Assembly (NCBI GenBank): GCA_030823955.1
Contig: JAVBYO010000002.1
Span: 62,001-126,000, forward strand
DNA from: Gallionellaceae bacterium
GTDB lineage: Bacteria > Pseudomonadota > Gammaproteobacteria > Burkholderiales > Gallionellaceae
Direction of reading: 5' to 3'
Length of the DNA: 64,000 nucleotides
Shown: positions 21,785 to 31,127 of the stretch, piece by piece
Numbering within the stretch: the stretch's first letter is position 1
Layout of the letters: the number at the start of each line of letters is the position of its first letter
Position numbers and translations under genes: made by a program
The notes under the pieces: generated by a model
What the model saw: the letters and a program-made list of their open reading frames with translations, nothing else
The model's database searches: none
What the model was told of the DNA's origin: nothing

Positions 21785-23081
21785 CCGTCAAATGTTTACC
21801 GCCATGATGTTGCTTGCGCTGCTGTTGCCGGTAACAGCAGCGGCCGAAGACTGCCGCGGCATTGGCGGGACGGGACGCACCAGCCTGGACTGTGGCATCG
21901 GAGGAACCGGCAAAAGCATGACCGGCATCGGCGGTACCGGGCATGGCGGTATCGGTGGCACCGGCAGCCTCGCCAACAAGACAGGCATCGGTGGGACAGG
22001 ACATAGCGACGGCGGCATCGGCGGTACCGGAATCGTGGGTACCATCACCGGTTTCGGCAGTATCTGGGTCAACGGACTGGAAGTCGACTACGACGCCAAG
22101 ACCAAGCTGCTCAATAACGAAACGAGCGCAAAAACCGATGAACTGGCAATCGGCCAGATCGTGGTGGTCGAAGCCAAGGGTGATGACCAGCGCTTGCAGG
22201 CAGACAAGATTACGGTCATCCATGCCGTGGACGGAGAGATCTCCGCCATCGACGCCGCGCAGAACAAACTTACGGTATTGGGACAAAGCGTCACTCGTAC
22301 GGCACAGACCGTGGTACAGGATAGGCAGTCGCAACAGCCCGCAATACAACTCAAGCAGGGTGAACACATCAGGGTGAGCGGTCTGCGAATGGCGAACGGA
22401 CAGATCGTCGCCTCGCGTATCGAGCGTAGCAACGCTGCAGCAGAATCCGGTGTGGTCGGCCCGATCACGGCAATCGATGGCGACACGATACAGATATACG
22501 ATCTCAAGATCCGCACAAAAGAACGTACCGGACTCAAGGTCGGCCAAGAGATCCTAGTGAAGGGGCGCGTCGAAAATGGCATGCTCAACGCCGCCGAGAT
22601 CACCCTCAGTCCGGTGACCCGGTTATACGGACGCACCGAGCGTATCAATCTGCAGGGTTATGTCGGCTCTGTCGGTGCGGACGGCCAGGTTAGGATCGGA
22701 GAGCTCGAAGTGATCCCCAATCCGACCGACGCGAACAGGCAAGATCGGCAAACAATCACACCGGGCGAGTTGGTTCAGATCAGCGGCCGTTTCAGCGGCG
22801 ACCACAGAGTGATCGCCGACCGCATAGAGATCAGCCGGGACAGGCCGGAAAGAACGATGCGTGAGGGCGTCGCAAGAGGTGAGCGTAATAGTGCGGGCCA
22901 GATCGAGCGATCTGATCGTTCTGACCACTCCGATCATTCGGATCGCTCTGACCGTGCTGATCGGGCAGATCGTTCGGATAGAGCTGATCGTGCCGAGCGG
23001 AACGACCATGCCGACCGTCCCGACAAGCCGGATCGCTCCGATCATTCGGATGCCGAAAAACATTCGGACAAAAAACACTGA
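21774..23081 (+). CDS. Secreted repeat protein, DUF5666-like, with GIGGTG N-terminal repeats and an Asp/Ser/Arg/His-rich tail
   Basis: Signal-peptide-like N-terminus; six GIGGTG repeats; repeated beta-rich segments (FGSIWVNGLEVDYDAKT..., ITAIDGDTIQIYDLKIRTKERTGLKVGQEILVKGRV). Confidence 0.8.
   Translation: MKSDRQMFTAMMLLALLLPVTAAAEDCRGIGGTGRTSLDCGIGGTGKSMTGIGGTGHGGIGGTGSLANKTGIGGTGHSDGGIGGTGIVGTITGFGSIWVNGLEVDYDAKTKLLNNETSAKTDELAIGQIVVVEAKGDDQRLQADKITVIHAVDGEISAIDAAQNKLTVLGQSVTRTAQTVVQDRQSQQPAIQLKQGEHIRVSGLRMANGQIVASRIERSNAAAESGVVGPITAIDGDTIQIYDLKIRTKERTGLKVGQEILVKGRVENGMLNAAEITLSPVTRLYGRTERINLQGYVGSVGADGQVRIGELEVIPNPTDANRQDRQTITPGELVQISGRFSGDHRVIADRIEISRDRPERTMREGVARGERNSAGQIERSDRSDHSDHSDRSDRADRADRSDRADRAERNDHADRPDKPDRSDHSDAEKHSDKKH
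21858..22031 (+). repeat. In-gene repeat encoding six GIGGTG hexapeptides
   Basis: GIGGTG at residues 29, 41, 51, 59, 71 and 81 of the ORF starting at 21774. Confidence 0.9.
22905..23078 (+). repeat. Low-complexity tail encoding (S/A/H)DR-type tripeptide repeats
   Basis: ERSDRSDHSDHSDRSDRADRADRSDRADRAERNDHADRPDKPDRSDHSDAEKHSDKKH. Confidence 0.9.
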
Positions 23082-23854
23082 TGAACAAGACTGGCACACG
23101 GTACATGCACAGCATCTTGTTGACGGGCCTATCGTCCGTCAGCTCCTGTGTGCTGGCGGGCTCGCTGAGCCTGACCAGCGGCATGGATTTCAGTTCGGGT
23201 AAATATGGCGGGACGACTGAAACCAGCGTCATCTACATTCCCGTGAGCGGAAAATACGAGACCGAGAACTGGCTGTTCAAACTGACCGTGCCCTACATCA
23301 GCATCACCGGCCCGGCAAACACCACGCCGAACATCGGACAAGCCGTGTATGAGGAGGACGATGTACGCACCGACTCCGGCTTGGGGGATGTTGTTGCATC
23401 CACCAGTTATAGCCTGGTCAATTCGGCACGCAGCGGACTCATCATCGATGTCACCGGCAAGGTGAAATTCGGCACGGCAGACAAATACCGGGGGCTGGGG
23501 AGCGGTGTGAACGACTATTACGGCGAGACCAGTGTGTACAAGATATTTGGTCGCGCCAGTGCGTTTGGCACACTGGGATACAAGGTTTACGAACCTGCGG
23601 TCGGTTATACGCTGGACAACGTGTTCTATGGCTCGCTGGGGATCAGCAACAAGCTCGATGCCAGAAGCAGTGCCGGGTTGATCTATGACTACCGGCAACC
23701 CACTGCGGTATGGAGCGATCCGCAGAGCATGTGGACGATCTTTCTGAACCGCAAGATCAGCGACAAGTGGAAGGCGCAGACCTATTTCTTCAAAGGAACC
23801 GGGACATCCAGCCCGGATCTGGGCGGCGGCGCGCTACTCACACAGAGCTTTTAA
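23081..23854 (+). CDS. Putative outer-membrane beta-barrel protein
   Basis: Signal-like N-terminus (LLTGLSSVSSCVLAGSLSLTSGMDFSSGKYGG), alternating beta-strand pattern (WLFKLTVPYISITG, SAFGTLGYKVYEP), C-terminal aromatic residue (LLTQSF); TGATG overlap with upstream CDS. Confidence 0.7.
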   Translation: MNKTGTRYMHSILLTGLSSVSSCVLAGSLSLTSGMDFSSGKYGGTTETSVIYIPVSGKYETENWLFKLTVPYISITGPANTTPNIGQAVYEEDDVRTDSGLGDVVASTSYSLVNSARSGLIIDVTGKVKFGTADKYRGLGSGVNDYYGETSVYKIFGRASAFGTLGYKVYEPAVGYTLDNVFYGSLGISNKLDARSSAGLIYDYRQPTAVWSDPQSMWTIFLNRKISDKWKAQTYFFKGTGTSSPDLGGGALLTQSF

Positions 23855-23859
23855 CGCGC

Positions 23860-24483
23860 TTAGCGGGCGCTGCTATTACCTTTCAGTTCGCGATAACGCG
23901 CCTTGTCCGCATCGAAGCGGGTCTTCACATTAGCCAGCTCCAGGTTGCTCTGATCCAAATCCTTTTGCAGTTGCGTGACGCGGGTCTCACCTTCTTGGAT
24001 GTCTTCCAGTAGCGATTTGGGGATCTTCTTGTTCTGCTTCAACAGACCTTCCTGCTCTTTTTGATGTCCGGCAAGTGACGCCTGGGCAGATTTGAGCATG
24101 GTGCTGTAGCTGCTGATACGCGCCTCTACCTGCTGCAAACCGCGGTCGCGGGCGAGGTCGATCTCTTTCTCATTGCTGAAGGTACTCAACAAAGCGGTAT
24201 CGCGGCGCTTGGCTTCGATGGCTTGCTTCTGGGTGGCGGCCTTTTTGGCATCCTCCGCTTCCTTGGCGCGCAACTCCTCCGGAGTTAATTTCTCGATACG
24301 CTTTTCCACGCGCCCTTTGTCGCTGAGGCGGGTCGCATCCTTGTTGGCGTATTCGGGCGGGATGGTCTCGCCATAATGTGTCGTACCGTTGTCATCCACC
24401 CACTTGTACAGCTTCGCTTCCGCATTGGCGGACAGCGCGAGACACAACACCAGACCCGCTTTCAAACATGTCGATTTACGCAT
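23860..24483 (-). CDS. DUF4124-domain protein
   Basis: [26 protein letters not shown]-terminal motif, coiled-coil C-terminus. Confidence 0.85.
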   Translation of the reverse strand: MRKSTCLKAGLVLCLALSANAEAKLYKWVDDNGTTHYGETIPPEYANKDATRLSDKGRVEKRIEKLTPEELRAKEAEDAKKAATQKQAIEAKRRDTALLSTFSNEKEIDLARDRGLQQVEARISSYSTMLKSAQASLAGHQKEQEGLLKQNKKIPKSLLEDIQEGETRVTQLQKDLDQSNLELANVKTRFDADKARYRELKGNSSAR

Positions 24484-25123
24484 TTTTCACCCCGTAACGA
24501 TCCCGATAAGATTGCACTGCCTGTAGATTCTGTACCAACTCCGCCTGTCCCTGCAAATATCCCAGCAGATCGTCGAGTGCCGCGATGGAAACGACCGGCA
24601 GCCCATAGTCGCGTTTGACCTCCTGCACTGCGGACAACTCGCCCTGCCCGCGCTCCATGCGATCCAGCGCGATCACCACGCCGCAAGGTGTGGCACCAGC
24701 GGCGCGGATCAACTCGATGGATTCGCGCACCGAAGTACCCGCCGAGATCACATCGTCGATGATGAGTACCCTGCCCTGCAATTTCGCACCCACCGTGTTA
24801 CCGCCTTCGCCGTGGTCTTTTGCCTCTTTGCGATTGAAGCAATACGGCACGTTATGCCCCTGTTCGGCCAGGGCGATGGACGTCCCCGCCACCAGCGGAA
24901 TGCCCTTGTAGGCCGGGCCGAACAACATATCGAATGGCACTTCGGAAGCAAGGATGGCCTGCGCGTAGAACTGGCACAGCTCGCGCAAGGCGGCACCGTC
25001 CTGAAACAGGCCGGAGTTGAAGAAATACGGCGACAAGCGCCCGGCTTTGGTTTGGAACTCGCCGAAACGCAACACGTTCTGAGTCACGGCGAAGCGGATA
25101 AAGTCCTGGCGGTAAGCGTGCAT
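24476..25123 (-). CDS. pyrE: Orotate phosphoribosyltransferase
   Basis: [59 protein letters not shown] motif. Confidence 0.96.
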   Translation of the reverse strand: MHAYRQDFIRFAVTQNVLRFGEFQTKAGRLSPYFFNSGLFQDGAALRELCQFYAQAILASEVPFDMLFGPAYKGIPLVAGTSIALAEQGHNVPYCFNRKEAKDHGEGGNTVGAKLQGRVLIIDDVISAGTSVRESIELIRAAGATPCGVVIALDRMERGQGELSAVQEVKRDYGLPVVSIAALDDLLGYLQGQAELVQNLQAVQSYRDRYGVKNA

Positions 25124-25228
25124 AAAACCCCTAATACGATTCCCATAGAGACACAGGGGCACAGAGAAGACGCCACTGCAACGAAGAGGCGCTATTATAA
25201 TGCGCCTCTCCATCCATCGAGAAAATTC

Positions 25229-25996
25229 ATGCGCATCATTTCGCTAAACCTCAACGGCATCCGCTCCGCCTACAACAAAGGCCTGCTGGAATGGCTGGGC
25301 AAACAGGACACCGACATCCTCTGTGTGCAGGAACTCAAGGCACAAGCCGAAGACATGACACCGGACATGCTCGCCCCGCTGGGTTACCACGGCCATTTCC
25401 ACTACGCCGAAAAGAAGGGCTACAGCGGCGTGGGCATCTATTCCAAAAACAAACCGGACAAGGTCATCGTTGGTCTGGGCATTCCCGAATTCGATGCCGA
25501 GGGGCGTTATATCGAAGCGCAGTTCGGCCAGTTGAGTGTGGTGTCGCTGTACCTGCCCTCCGGCTCCAGCGGTGAAGAGCGCCAGGCGGTGAAGTTCAAA
25601 TTCCTGGAGGCTTTCATGCCGCACATGGTCGCATTGATGGAGAGCGGACGCGACGTGATCGTGTGCGGCGACTGGAATATCGCCCACACCGAAAAAGACC
25701 TGAAGAACTGGAAAGGCAACAAGAAGAACTCCGGCTTCCTGCCGGAAGAGCGCGCCTGGCTCACCGAGTTATTCGACCGGGTCGGCTTCGTCGATGTGTT
25801 CCGCTTTCTGCACCCCGAACTGGAGGCCTACACCTGGTGGTCGAATCGCGGCCAAGCCTGGGCTAAGGATGTCGGCTGGCGCATCGACTACCAGATCGCC
25901 ACTCCCGGCATGGCCGCGAAAGCTCTGTCCACGGGCATCTATAAGGAACAGCGTTTCAGCGACCACGCGCCGTTGCTGGTGGATTATGCGGAGTGA
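25229..25996 (+). CDS. xth: Exodeoxyribonuclease III
   Basis: [69 protein letters not shown]. Confidence 0.95.
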   Translation: MRIISLNLNGIRSAYNKGLLEWLGKQDTDILCVQELKAQAEDMTPDMLAPLGYHGHFHYAEKKGYSGVGIYSKNKPDKVIVGLGIPEFDAEGRYIEAQFGQLSVVSLYLPSGSSGEERQAVKFKFLEAFMPHMVALMESGRDVIVCGDWNIAHTEKDLKNWKGNKKNSGFLPEERAWLTELFDRVGFVDVFRFLHPELEAYTWWSNRGQAWAKDVGWRIDYQIATPGMAAKALSTGIYKEQRFSDHAPLLVDYAE

Positions 25997-26003
25997 GCAA
26001 ACC

Positions 26004-26387
26004 TTACTTCGCTTCGTCGATCATGCGTATGGTCTGCGCCTCGACCTCGCGTGCGACCACGGCCAGAGCGGCATCCTGCGATAACGCAGCCAGTATCCCG
26101 CCGGGCTTGATCATGCCGATACGTGTCTTGCCGCCTTCGTTATAGACCGAGATGCGACATGGCAACGCCATGTTCAGCTTCAAGTCGGCCGCCATCACCT
26201 TGGCGGCTTGTCCCGGATTACACACCTCAAACACCCGCACTTGCGGCTCGAAAGCCACACCCTTGCCGCGCAGCGTGTTGCCGATATCGTGCACGTGCAA
26301 CACACCGAAACCATTGCGTTTTACCGCCGCCTCCAGATCGGTCGCGGCCTGCTCGAAGGATTTATCGCTCTCAACTATGTAATACAT
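26004..26387 (-). CDS. DUF302-domain protein
   Basis: FEQAATDLEAAVKRNGFGVLHVHDIGNTL ... FEVCNPGQAAKVMAADLKLNMALPCRISVYNEGGKTRIGMI. Confidence 0.85.
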   Translation of the reverse strand: MYYIVESDKSFEQAATDLEAAVKRNGFGVLHVHDIGNTLRGKGVAFEPQVRVFEVCNPGQAAKVMAADLKLNMALPCRISVYNEGGKTRIGMIKPGGILAALSQDAALAVVAREVEAQTIRMIDEAK

Positions 26388-26691
26388 TCTTCATCTCCTG
26401 AACCAGCACATAGGGACTCACCACTACCGCCCACACCTCGGTATCGGCTTCATACCACGTTAAAGCCTGTGTGTCTGTCACCGCGCCGACCTTGCCCTCG
26501 CTCAACCACTGCGCAACCTGCTTCTTGTTGTCCTCGGAGATCTGAAACGCCACCTCGACCAAGTCGAGGTCGTTGCTGACTTGGATCGCCGCACCGCTGG
26601 CGAAAAAACGCTGCAACTCTTTCCATGCGATACACGAAGTTTCCAGATTCACTTTGGCACGCAGGATCTCTTTTTGATTCTTGGTCGTCAT
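26371..26691 (-). CDS. DUF2288-family protein
   Basis: ETSCIAWKELQRFFASGAAIQVSNDLDLVEVAFQISEDNKKQVAQWLSEGKV...WAVVVSPYVLVQEMK. Confidence 0.8.
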   Translation of the reverse strand: MTTKNQKEILRAKVNLETSCIAWKELQRFFASGAAIQVSNDLDLVEVAFQISEDNKKQVAQWLSEGKVGAVTDTQALTWYEADTEVWAVVVSPYVLVQEMKNVLHS

Positions 26692-26761
26692 TACAAATTC
26701 TTTGCAGATAGGTTTAAAACGGAATCCCCGTCCCTGCGGGATATTTTACCGTAGCAAGTTT

Positions 26762-26920
26762 TCAGGTAACTGTCTTTGGCAGCCTTGCCTCAATTCCGCT
26801 ACGTCTGACTGAATCACCAGCCGCAGCATAATGCAAAATATGACGAACCGGGAACCCAAGCAGCGCATGGATCATCAAGATGTATAGAGAGCGCCCATCG
26901 ACGTCCGCATCTGCCCGCAT
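26762..26920 (-). CDS. Possible short unlisted ORF (52 aa) or gene remnant
   Basis: Reverse-strand MRADADVDGRSLYILMIHALLGFPVRHILHYAAAGDSVRRSGIEARLPKTVT; below the ORF-track cutoff, no recognised family. Confidence 0.2.
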   Translation of the reverse strand: MRADADVDGRSLYILMIHALLGFPVRHILHYAAAGDSVRRSGIEARLPKTVT

Positions 26921-27105
26921 TAGTTTATCGCATTGAATGAAAATATAAATAACTGAACAGGGAACTTACGTGCGCTTATTTGTTCAAACGCGGGCTTGTT
27001 TTCCAATTTGCAATCTTAGACCAAACTCTCTCCCTGCTATGAGGAGAGGGGGCTATCCGGATTTACCGTAAGCAACAATTCGTATTAACAAGAAAAGGAA
27101 TATTT

Positions 27106-28104
27106 ATGAACAAATTAGTGTCACTCGCCTTGGGAGCTGCCATTCTGCTGACCACGTCTATCTCGGCGCAAGCGTCCAGCGAACCAATAGAACCAATCGT
27201 TGCCGCAAAAATACAAAATCCGGCAATCGTCGAACTCGGTAAGAAGCTCTACTTCGATCCGCGCTTGTCAAAATCCGGCTTCATTTCCTGCAACTCCTGC
27301 CACAACCTATCCATGGGTGGCACCGACAACCTCAAGACGTCGATCGGCCACAACTGGCAACAAGGCCCGATCAATTCACCGACCGTGCTGAATTCGAGTA
27401 TGAACATCGCCCAGTTTTGGGATGGACGAGCCAAGGACCTCAAGGCTCAAGCTGGTGGCCCTATCGCCAATCCTGGCGAGATGGCATCTAACCATCAACT
27501 GGCTGTTGAAGTATTGCAATCGATTCCGGCTTACGTGATTGAATTTAAAGCGGCCTTCGGCTCCGACAAAATTGATATCGACAAAGTCACAACGGCCATC
27601 GCCGCATTTGAAGCGACTTTGGTAACCCCGGATTCGCGTTTCGATAAGTGGCTCAAGGGTGACAAGAAGGCGCTGAACAATGACGAGCTGGCAGGATATA
27701 AACTGTTCAAAGACAGCGGTTGCACTGCCTGTCATAACGGAGCTGCCGTTGGTGGAAACTCGTTCCAGAAATTCGGTGTGGTCGAAGCATACAAGACTGC
27801 CAGCACTGCCGCAGGACGGGTCGCCGTAACAGGCAAAGATGCCGACCGATTCTATTTCAAGGTGCCCACCCTGCGTAATGTCGAATTGACCTATCCGTAC
27901 TTCCACGATGGCGCAGCAGCCACGCTCGGCGAGGCAGTGGATATCATGGGACGCATTCAACTCGGCAAGAGCTTCTCTGCGGAAGAGAATGGCAAGATCG
28001 TCGCATTCCTGAAGACTCTGACAGGGAAACAGCCATCGTTCCAGATGCCGATATTGCCGCCATCCACGGATAAGACGCCGCGTCCGCAGCCTTTCGGCAA
28101 ATAA
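27106..28104 (+). CDS. ccp: Di-haem cytochrome c peroxidase
   Basis: Two CXXCH motifs (SCNSCHNL, GCTACHNG); signal peptide; MauG/CCP-like FWDGRAKDLKAQAGGPIANPGEM. Confidence 0.94.
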   Translation: MNKLVSLALGAAILLTTSISAQASSEPIEPIVAAKIQNPAIVELGKKLYFDPRLSKSGFISCNSCHNLSMGGTDNLKTSIGHNWQQGPINSPTVLNSSMNIAQFWDGRAKDLKAQAGGPIANPGEMASNHQLAVEVLQSIPAYVIEFKAAFGSDKIDIDKVTTAIAAFEATLVTPDSRFDKWLKGDKKALNNDELAGYKLFKDSGCTACHNGAAVGGNSFQKFGVVEAYKTASTAAGRVAVTGKDADRFYFKVPTLRNVELTYPYFHDGAAATLGEAVDIMGRIQLGKSFSAEENGKIVAFLKTLTGKQPSFQMPILPPSTDKTPRPQPFGK

Positions 28105-28116
28105 CCTAAGTAGCCA

Positions 28117-28153
28117 AAATGAAAACGGGGGCCGCCGGCCCCCGTTTTCATTT
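28117..28153. terminator. Intrinsic terminator after ccp
   Basis: AAAATGAAAACGGGGGCCGCCGGCCCCCGTTTTCATTTT, long palindrome. Confidence 0.85.
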
Positions 28154-28319
28154 TGCACGTCTAAAATCCCCCCGTTATTGCATTAGCCAGAACTACCGCC
28201 AGAGTCGTTGTCTGCCAAAACGCAATGACAGCTCAGGCATGAACTGGCCCACATATAGACTCGTCGCCGCTTTGCATTGCGAGGATGACGGCATGGGGAT
28301 AGCCCTGGGCGGGCGGATA

Positions 28320-28850
28320 TCAGCCCTTCAGGTAATTGTCCTTCACGCGCATGTAATGCTCGGCGGAATAACGCAGATACGCTAACTCTTCCCCGGTGAG
28401 CGGGCGTATCGCCTTGGCCGGACGCCCCATGTAGAGCATGCCGCTCTCCAGCGTCTTGCCCGGCGAAATGAGACTACCCGCCCCCACCATCACGCGCTCG
28501 GGGATCACCACATCGTCCATGACGATAGAGCCCATACCGATCAGGCAATCGTTGCCGATGGTGCAACCGTGCAAGATCACCGAATGTCCCACCGTCACAT
28601 AGTCGCCGATGATGAGCGGCGAACCTTCCGGCTTGTCGGCGGTCTTGTGCGATACATGGCCCATGGTCAGATCTTGCACATTAGAGCCACGTCCGATCAC
28701 GATGCGGTTCACATCACCGCGCAATACAGTGTTGCACCAAATGGAACTGTCGGAGGCTATCTTCACATCGCCGATGACTTGGCAGGATGGATGCAGATAG
28801 ACGCGGTCGCCGAGGACGGGGGAGGTGTTGAGGTAGTTAGAGACTGGCAT
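28320..28850 (-). CDS. Gamma carbonic anhydrase-family hexapeptide-repeat protein
   Basis: DSSIWCNTVLRGDVNRIVIGRGSNVQDLTMGH left-handed beta-helix repeats; VTVGHSVILHGCTIGNDCLIGMGSIVMD. Confidence 0.92.
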   Translation of the reverse strand: MPVSNYLNTSPVLGDRVYLHPSCQVIGDVKIASDSSIWCNTVLRGDVNRIVIGRGSNVQDLTMGHVSHKTADKPEGSPLIIGDYVTVGHSVILHGCTIGNDCLIGMGSIVMDDVVIPERVMVGAGSLISPGKTLESGMLYMGRPAKAIRPLTGEELAYLRYSAEHYMRVKDNYLKG

Positions 28851-28856
28851 AACGTT

Positions 28857-29141
28857 TCAAAAGCTTTCCGGCCACATTCTGGCCGTATGGATCACAGACA
28901 AGATTTGTACTTCATCCGAACTGACGCGATAGGCAAGCACAAAGGGGAAGCGACCGATGGCAAGTTCGCGCGTTCCGGAGACTCGGCCCAGCCGCCCCAC
29001 CAATGGATTGTCAGGCAACGCCTTGGCCGAATCGCGAACAAGCTGGACGACACGACGCGCTGCAGCCGGATTTTCCTGGGCTATGTAATCGTGAATCTCC
29101 GCAAGGTCTGATCTGGCCTGCGGGGTATAACGCAGTTTCAT
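28857..29141 (-). CDS. RelE/ParE-family toxin
   Basis: MKLRYTPQARSDLAEIHDYIAQENPAAARRVVQLVRDSAKALPDNPLVGRLGRVSGTRELAIGRFPFVLAYRV. Confidence 0.9.
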   Translation of the reverse strand: MKLRYTPQARSDLAEIHDYIAQENPAAARRVVQLVRDSAKALPDNPLVGRLGRVSGTRELAIGRFPFVLAYRVSSDEVQILSVIHTARMWPESF

Positions 29142-29377
29142 GCCTGTGGCTGAGTGTAGCGGGCGAAGAACGCCTCCATCTCCTCGTCCGACACGAACTC
29201 GCCGCGTTGCGCCTGCGCCAACCCTTCCTGGATTCTTGCAGTGATGCGGTGTTGTTGTGCAAGATATAGCGACAAGGCCTCATTTGCCAATTCGCTTTCG
29301 CTGCGATGGCTCGCTTCTGCCAGATGATCGAGCTGGTCTTTTAGGTCGGTGCGAATCTCAAGGGTGGCTGTATTCAT
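29138..29377 (-). CDS. Ribbon-helix-helix antitoxin
   Basis: MNTATLEIRTDLKDQLDHLAEASHRSESELANEALSLYLAQQ; 4-nt overlap with the toxin CDS. Confidence 0.87.
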   Translation of the reverse strand: MNTATLEIRTDLKDQLDHLAEASHRSESELANEALSLYLAQQHRITARIQEGLAQAQRGEFVSDEEMEAFFARYTQPQA

Positions 29378-29454
29378 GTTGATTCTCCGAAATCTCACGA
29401 GGTGATATTACGCCAAGGAGTCGTGGTCTGTCCCAGAATGCTCCGTGCACGCCA

Positions 29455-29955
29455 TCATTTGACATCATTGCGAACTAGCAATAACGGTACTTGATTCACA
29501 AACTCCTGAATTACATCCCTAAATAACCATGTACCAATGAGAGTGTGCCCTCCATCATGCAATTTTAATAGGGCTGTAGCATAAGAAGTAATACGTTTGT
29601 CCTTTGGGGTGAAATTCAAAGTTACATACCCCTCCCACATATAGCCACTGACCTCAAAATCCAAGCTGAATTCTTTTGCATTGTTCTGAAATTTAAATAG
29701 GAACGAACCAGATAAGCTATGAGCATTTTGAATTAAGAACAAACTGCACTCAGATTTGAATACCTCGCCCTGATCTGGGTCGTTATTCTCACCAGACCCC
29801 GACCATTGACCATCTATCTTTACCCCCTGATATCTTGAAGTAATAAGAAATGGAACTACTTTTGAATCCCATACCACTTTAATTACGTATAAGAAGACAG
29901 TAGTCAAAATACCCGTGACAATTCCGATAACACCCTGCTGTACAAGTTCGTTCAT
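29455..29955 (-). CDS. Hypothetical membrane-anchored beta-strand-rich protein
   Basis: N-terminal TM segment (GVIGIVTGILTTVFLYVIKVVW) then a beta-rich domain with DGQWSGSG and LIGTWLFRD; AT-rich versus neighbours. Confidence 0.7.
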   Translation of the reverse strand: MNELVQQGVIGIVTGILTTVFLYVIKVVWDSKVVPFLITSRYQGVKIDGQWSGSGENNDPDQGEVFKSECSLFLIQNAHSLSGSFLFKFQNNAKEFSLDFEVSGYMWEGYVTLNFTPKDKRITSYATALLKLHDGGHTLIGTWLFRDVIQEFVNQVPLLLVRNDVK

Positions 29956-29994
29956 AGTGTTCTGAGTTCCCCGTTTAAAGAGTCAATTTCTTAA

Positions 29995-31026
29995 TCACAC
30001 CACCAACTTCCACTTCATCCTCTCCCCCGCCCTCAGTGGCACCAGCCGATGCTCGCCAAACCCCACCGACGCCGGAATCTCCCACTCTTCCTTGCGCAGC
30101 GTGACCTTCTCGGTATTGCGCGGCAGGCCGTAGTAATCCGCACCGTAGAAGCTGGCGAAAGCTTCGAGCTTGTCCAGCGCGCCCGCTGCCTCGAAGGCTT
30201 CGGCATACAGCTCAATGGCGCAAAGCGCGCTGTAGCAACCGGCGCAGCCGCAGGCGTTCTCTTTGGTGTGTTGCGCGTGCGGGGCGCTGTCGGTGCCGAG
30301 GAAGAATTTTTTGCTGCCGCTGGTGGCGGCTTTGACCAGTGCCTCGCGGTGCATTTCGCGCTTGAGGATGGGCAGGCAGTAGAAGTGCGGGCGGATGCCG
30401 CCGACTAACATGGCGTTGCGGTTGTAGAGCAGGTGTTGCGGGGTGAGCGTGGCGGCGATGGTGTCGGGCGCGCTGGTCACAAACTCTGCGGCGTCTTTGG
30501 TGGTGATGTGCTCGAACACGACGCTCAGGCCGGGCAGGTCTTTCAGCAGCGGTTGCATCACCTTGTCGATGAACACGGCCTCGCGGTCGAAGATGTCGAT
30601 GTCGGCATTCGTTACTTCGCCGTGTACCAGCAGCGGCATGCCGCAATGTTGCATCTCTTCCAGCGCGGCGTAGGTCTTGCGCAGGTCGGTGACGCCCGCA
30701 TCGGAGTTGGTGGTAGCGCCTGCCGGATACAGCTTCACTGCATGCACCACGCCGCTGGCCTTGGCCTTTTTGATCTCTTCGGCGCTGGTGATGTCAGTGA
30801 GGTAGAGCGTCATCAGCGGTTCGAACTTCATGCCTGCGGGAAGTGCTTTCAGGATGCGCTCGCGGTAGGCCACGGCCTGCGCGGTGGTGGTGATCGGAGG
30901 GCGCAGATTGGGCATGACGATGGCGCGGGCGAATTGTCTGGCGGTGTCGGGCAGCACCGAGGCCATCAGCGCGTCATCGCGCAGGTGCAGGTGCCAGTCG
31001 TCGGGGCGGGTGAGTTTGATTTCCAT
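29995..31026 (-). CDS. pyrC: Dihydroorotase
   Basis: [43 protein letters not shown]. Confidence 0.96.
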   Translation of the reverse strand: MEIKLTRPDDWHLHLRDDALMASVLPDTARQFARAIVMPNLRPPITTTAQAVAYRERILKALPAGMKFEPLMTLYLTDITSAEEIKKAKASGVVHAVKLYPAGATTNSDAGVTDLRKTYAALEEMQHCGMPLLVHGEVTNADIDIFDREAVFIDKVMQPLLKDLPGLSVVFEHITTKDAAEFVTSAPDTIAATLTPQHLLYNRNAMLVGGIRPHFYCLPILKREMHREALVKAATSGSKKFFLGTDSAPHAQHTKENACGCAGCYSALCAIELYAEAFEAAGALDKLEAFASFYGADYYGLPRNTEKVTLRKEEWEIPASVGFGEHRLVPLRAGERMKWKLVV

Positions 31027-31080
31027 AGTCTTTATTCCAGTCGTGCTTCGATAAGCTTTCAAAATAGCTAGTCTTTTAGT

Positions 31081-31106
31081 CCCTCTCTCGCAGGCGGGAG
31101 AGGGGA
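31081..31106. repeat. REP-like palindrome (CCCTCTCTCGCAGGCGGGAGAGGGG)
   Basis: GC-rich stem-loop related to the elements at 62643-62763. Confidence 0.6.
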
Positions 31107-31127
31107 GCATTGCGTACCGCGCCTTGC

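Noticed and set aside
21858-22031. Possible CRISPR-like or tandem DNA repeat
   Set aside because: Periodicity is irregular and in-frame coding for GIGGTG; no constant repeat/spacer lengths and no cas genes.
24812-25228. N-terminal extension of the xth ORF
   Set aside because: Antisense to pyrE; the conserved ExoIII start is [16 protein letters not shown] at 25229.
28857-29377. Novel type of toxin-antitoxin system
   Set aside because: Both proteins look like ordinary RelE/ParE toxin and RHH antitoxin.
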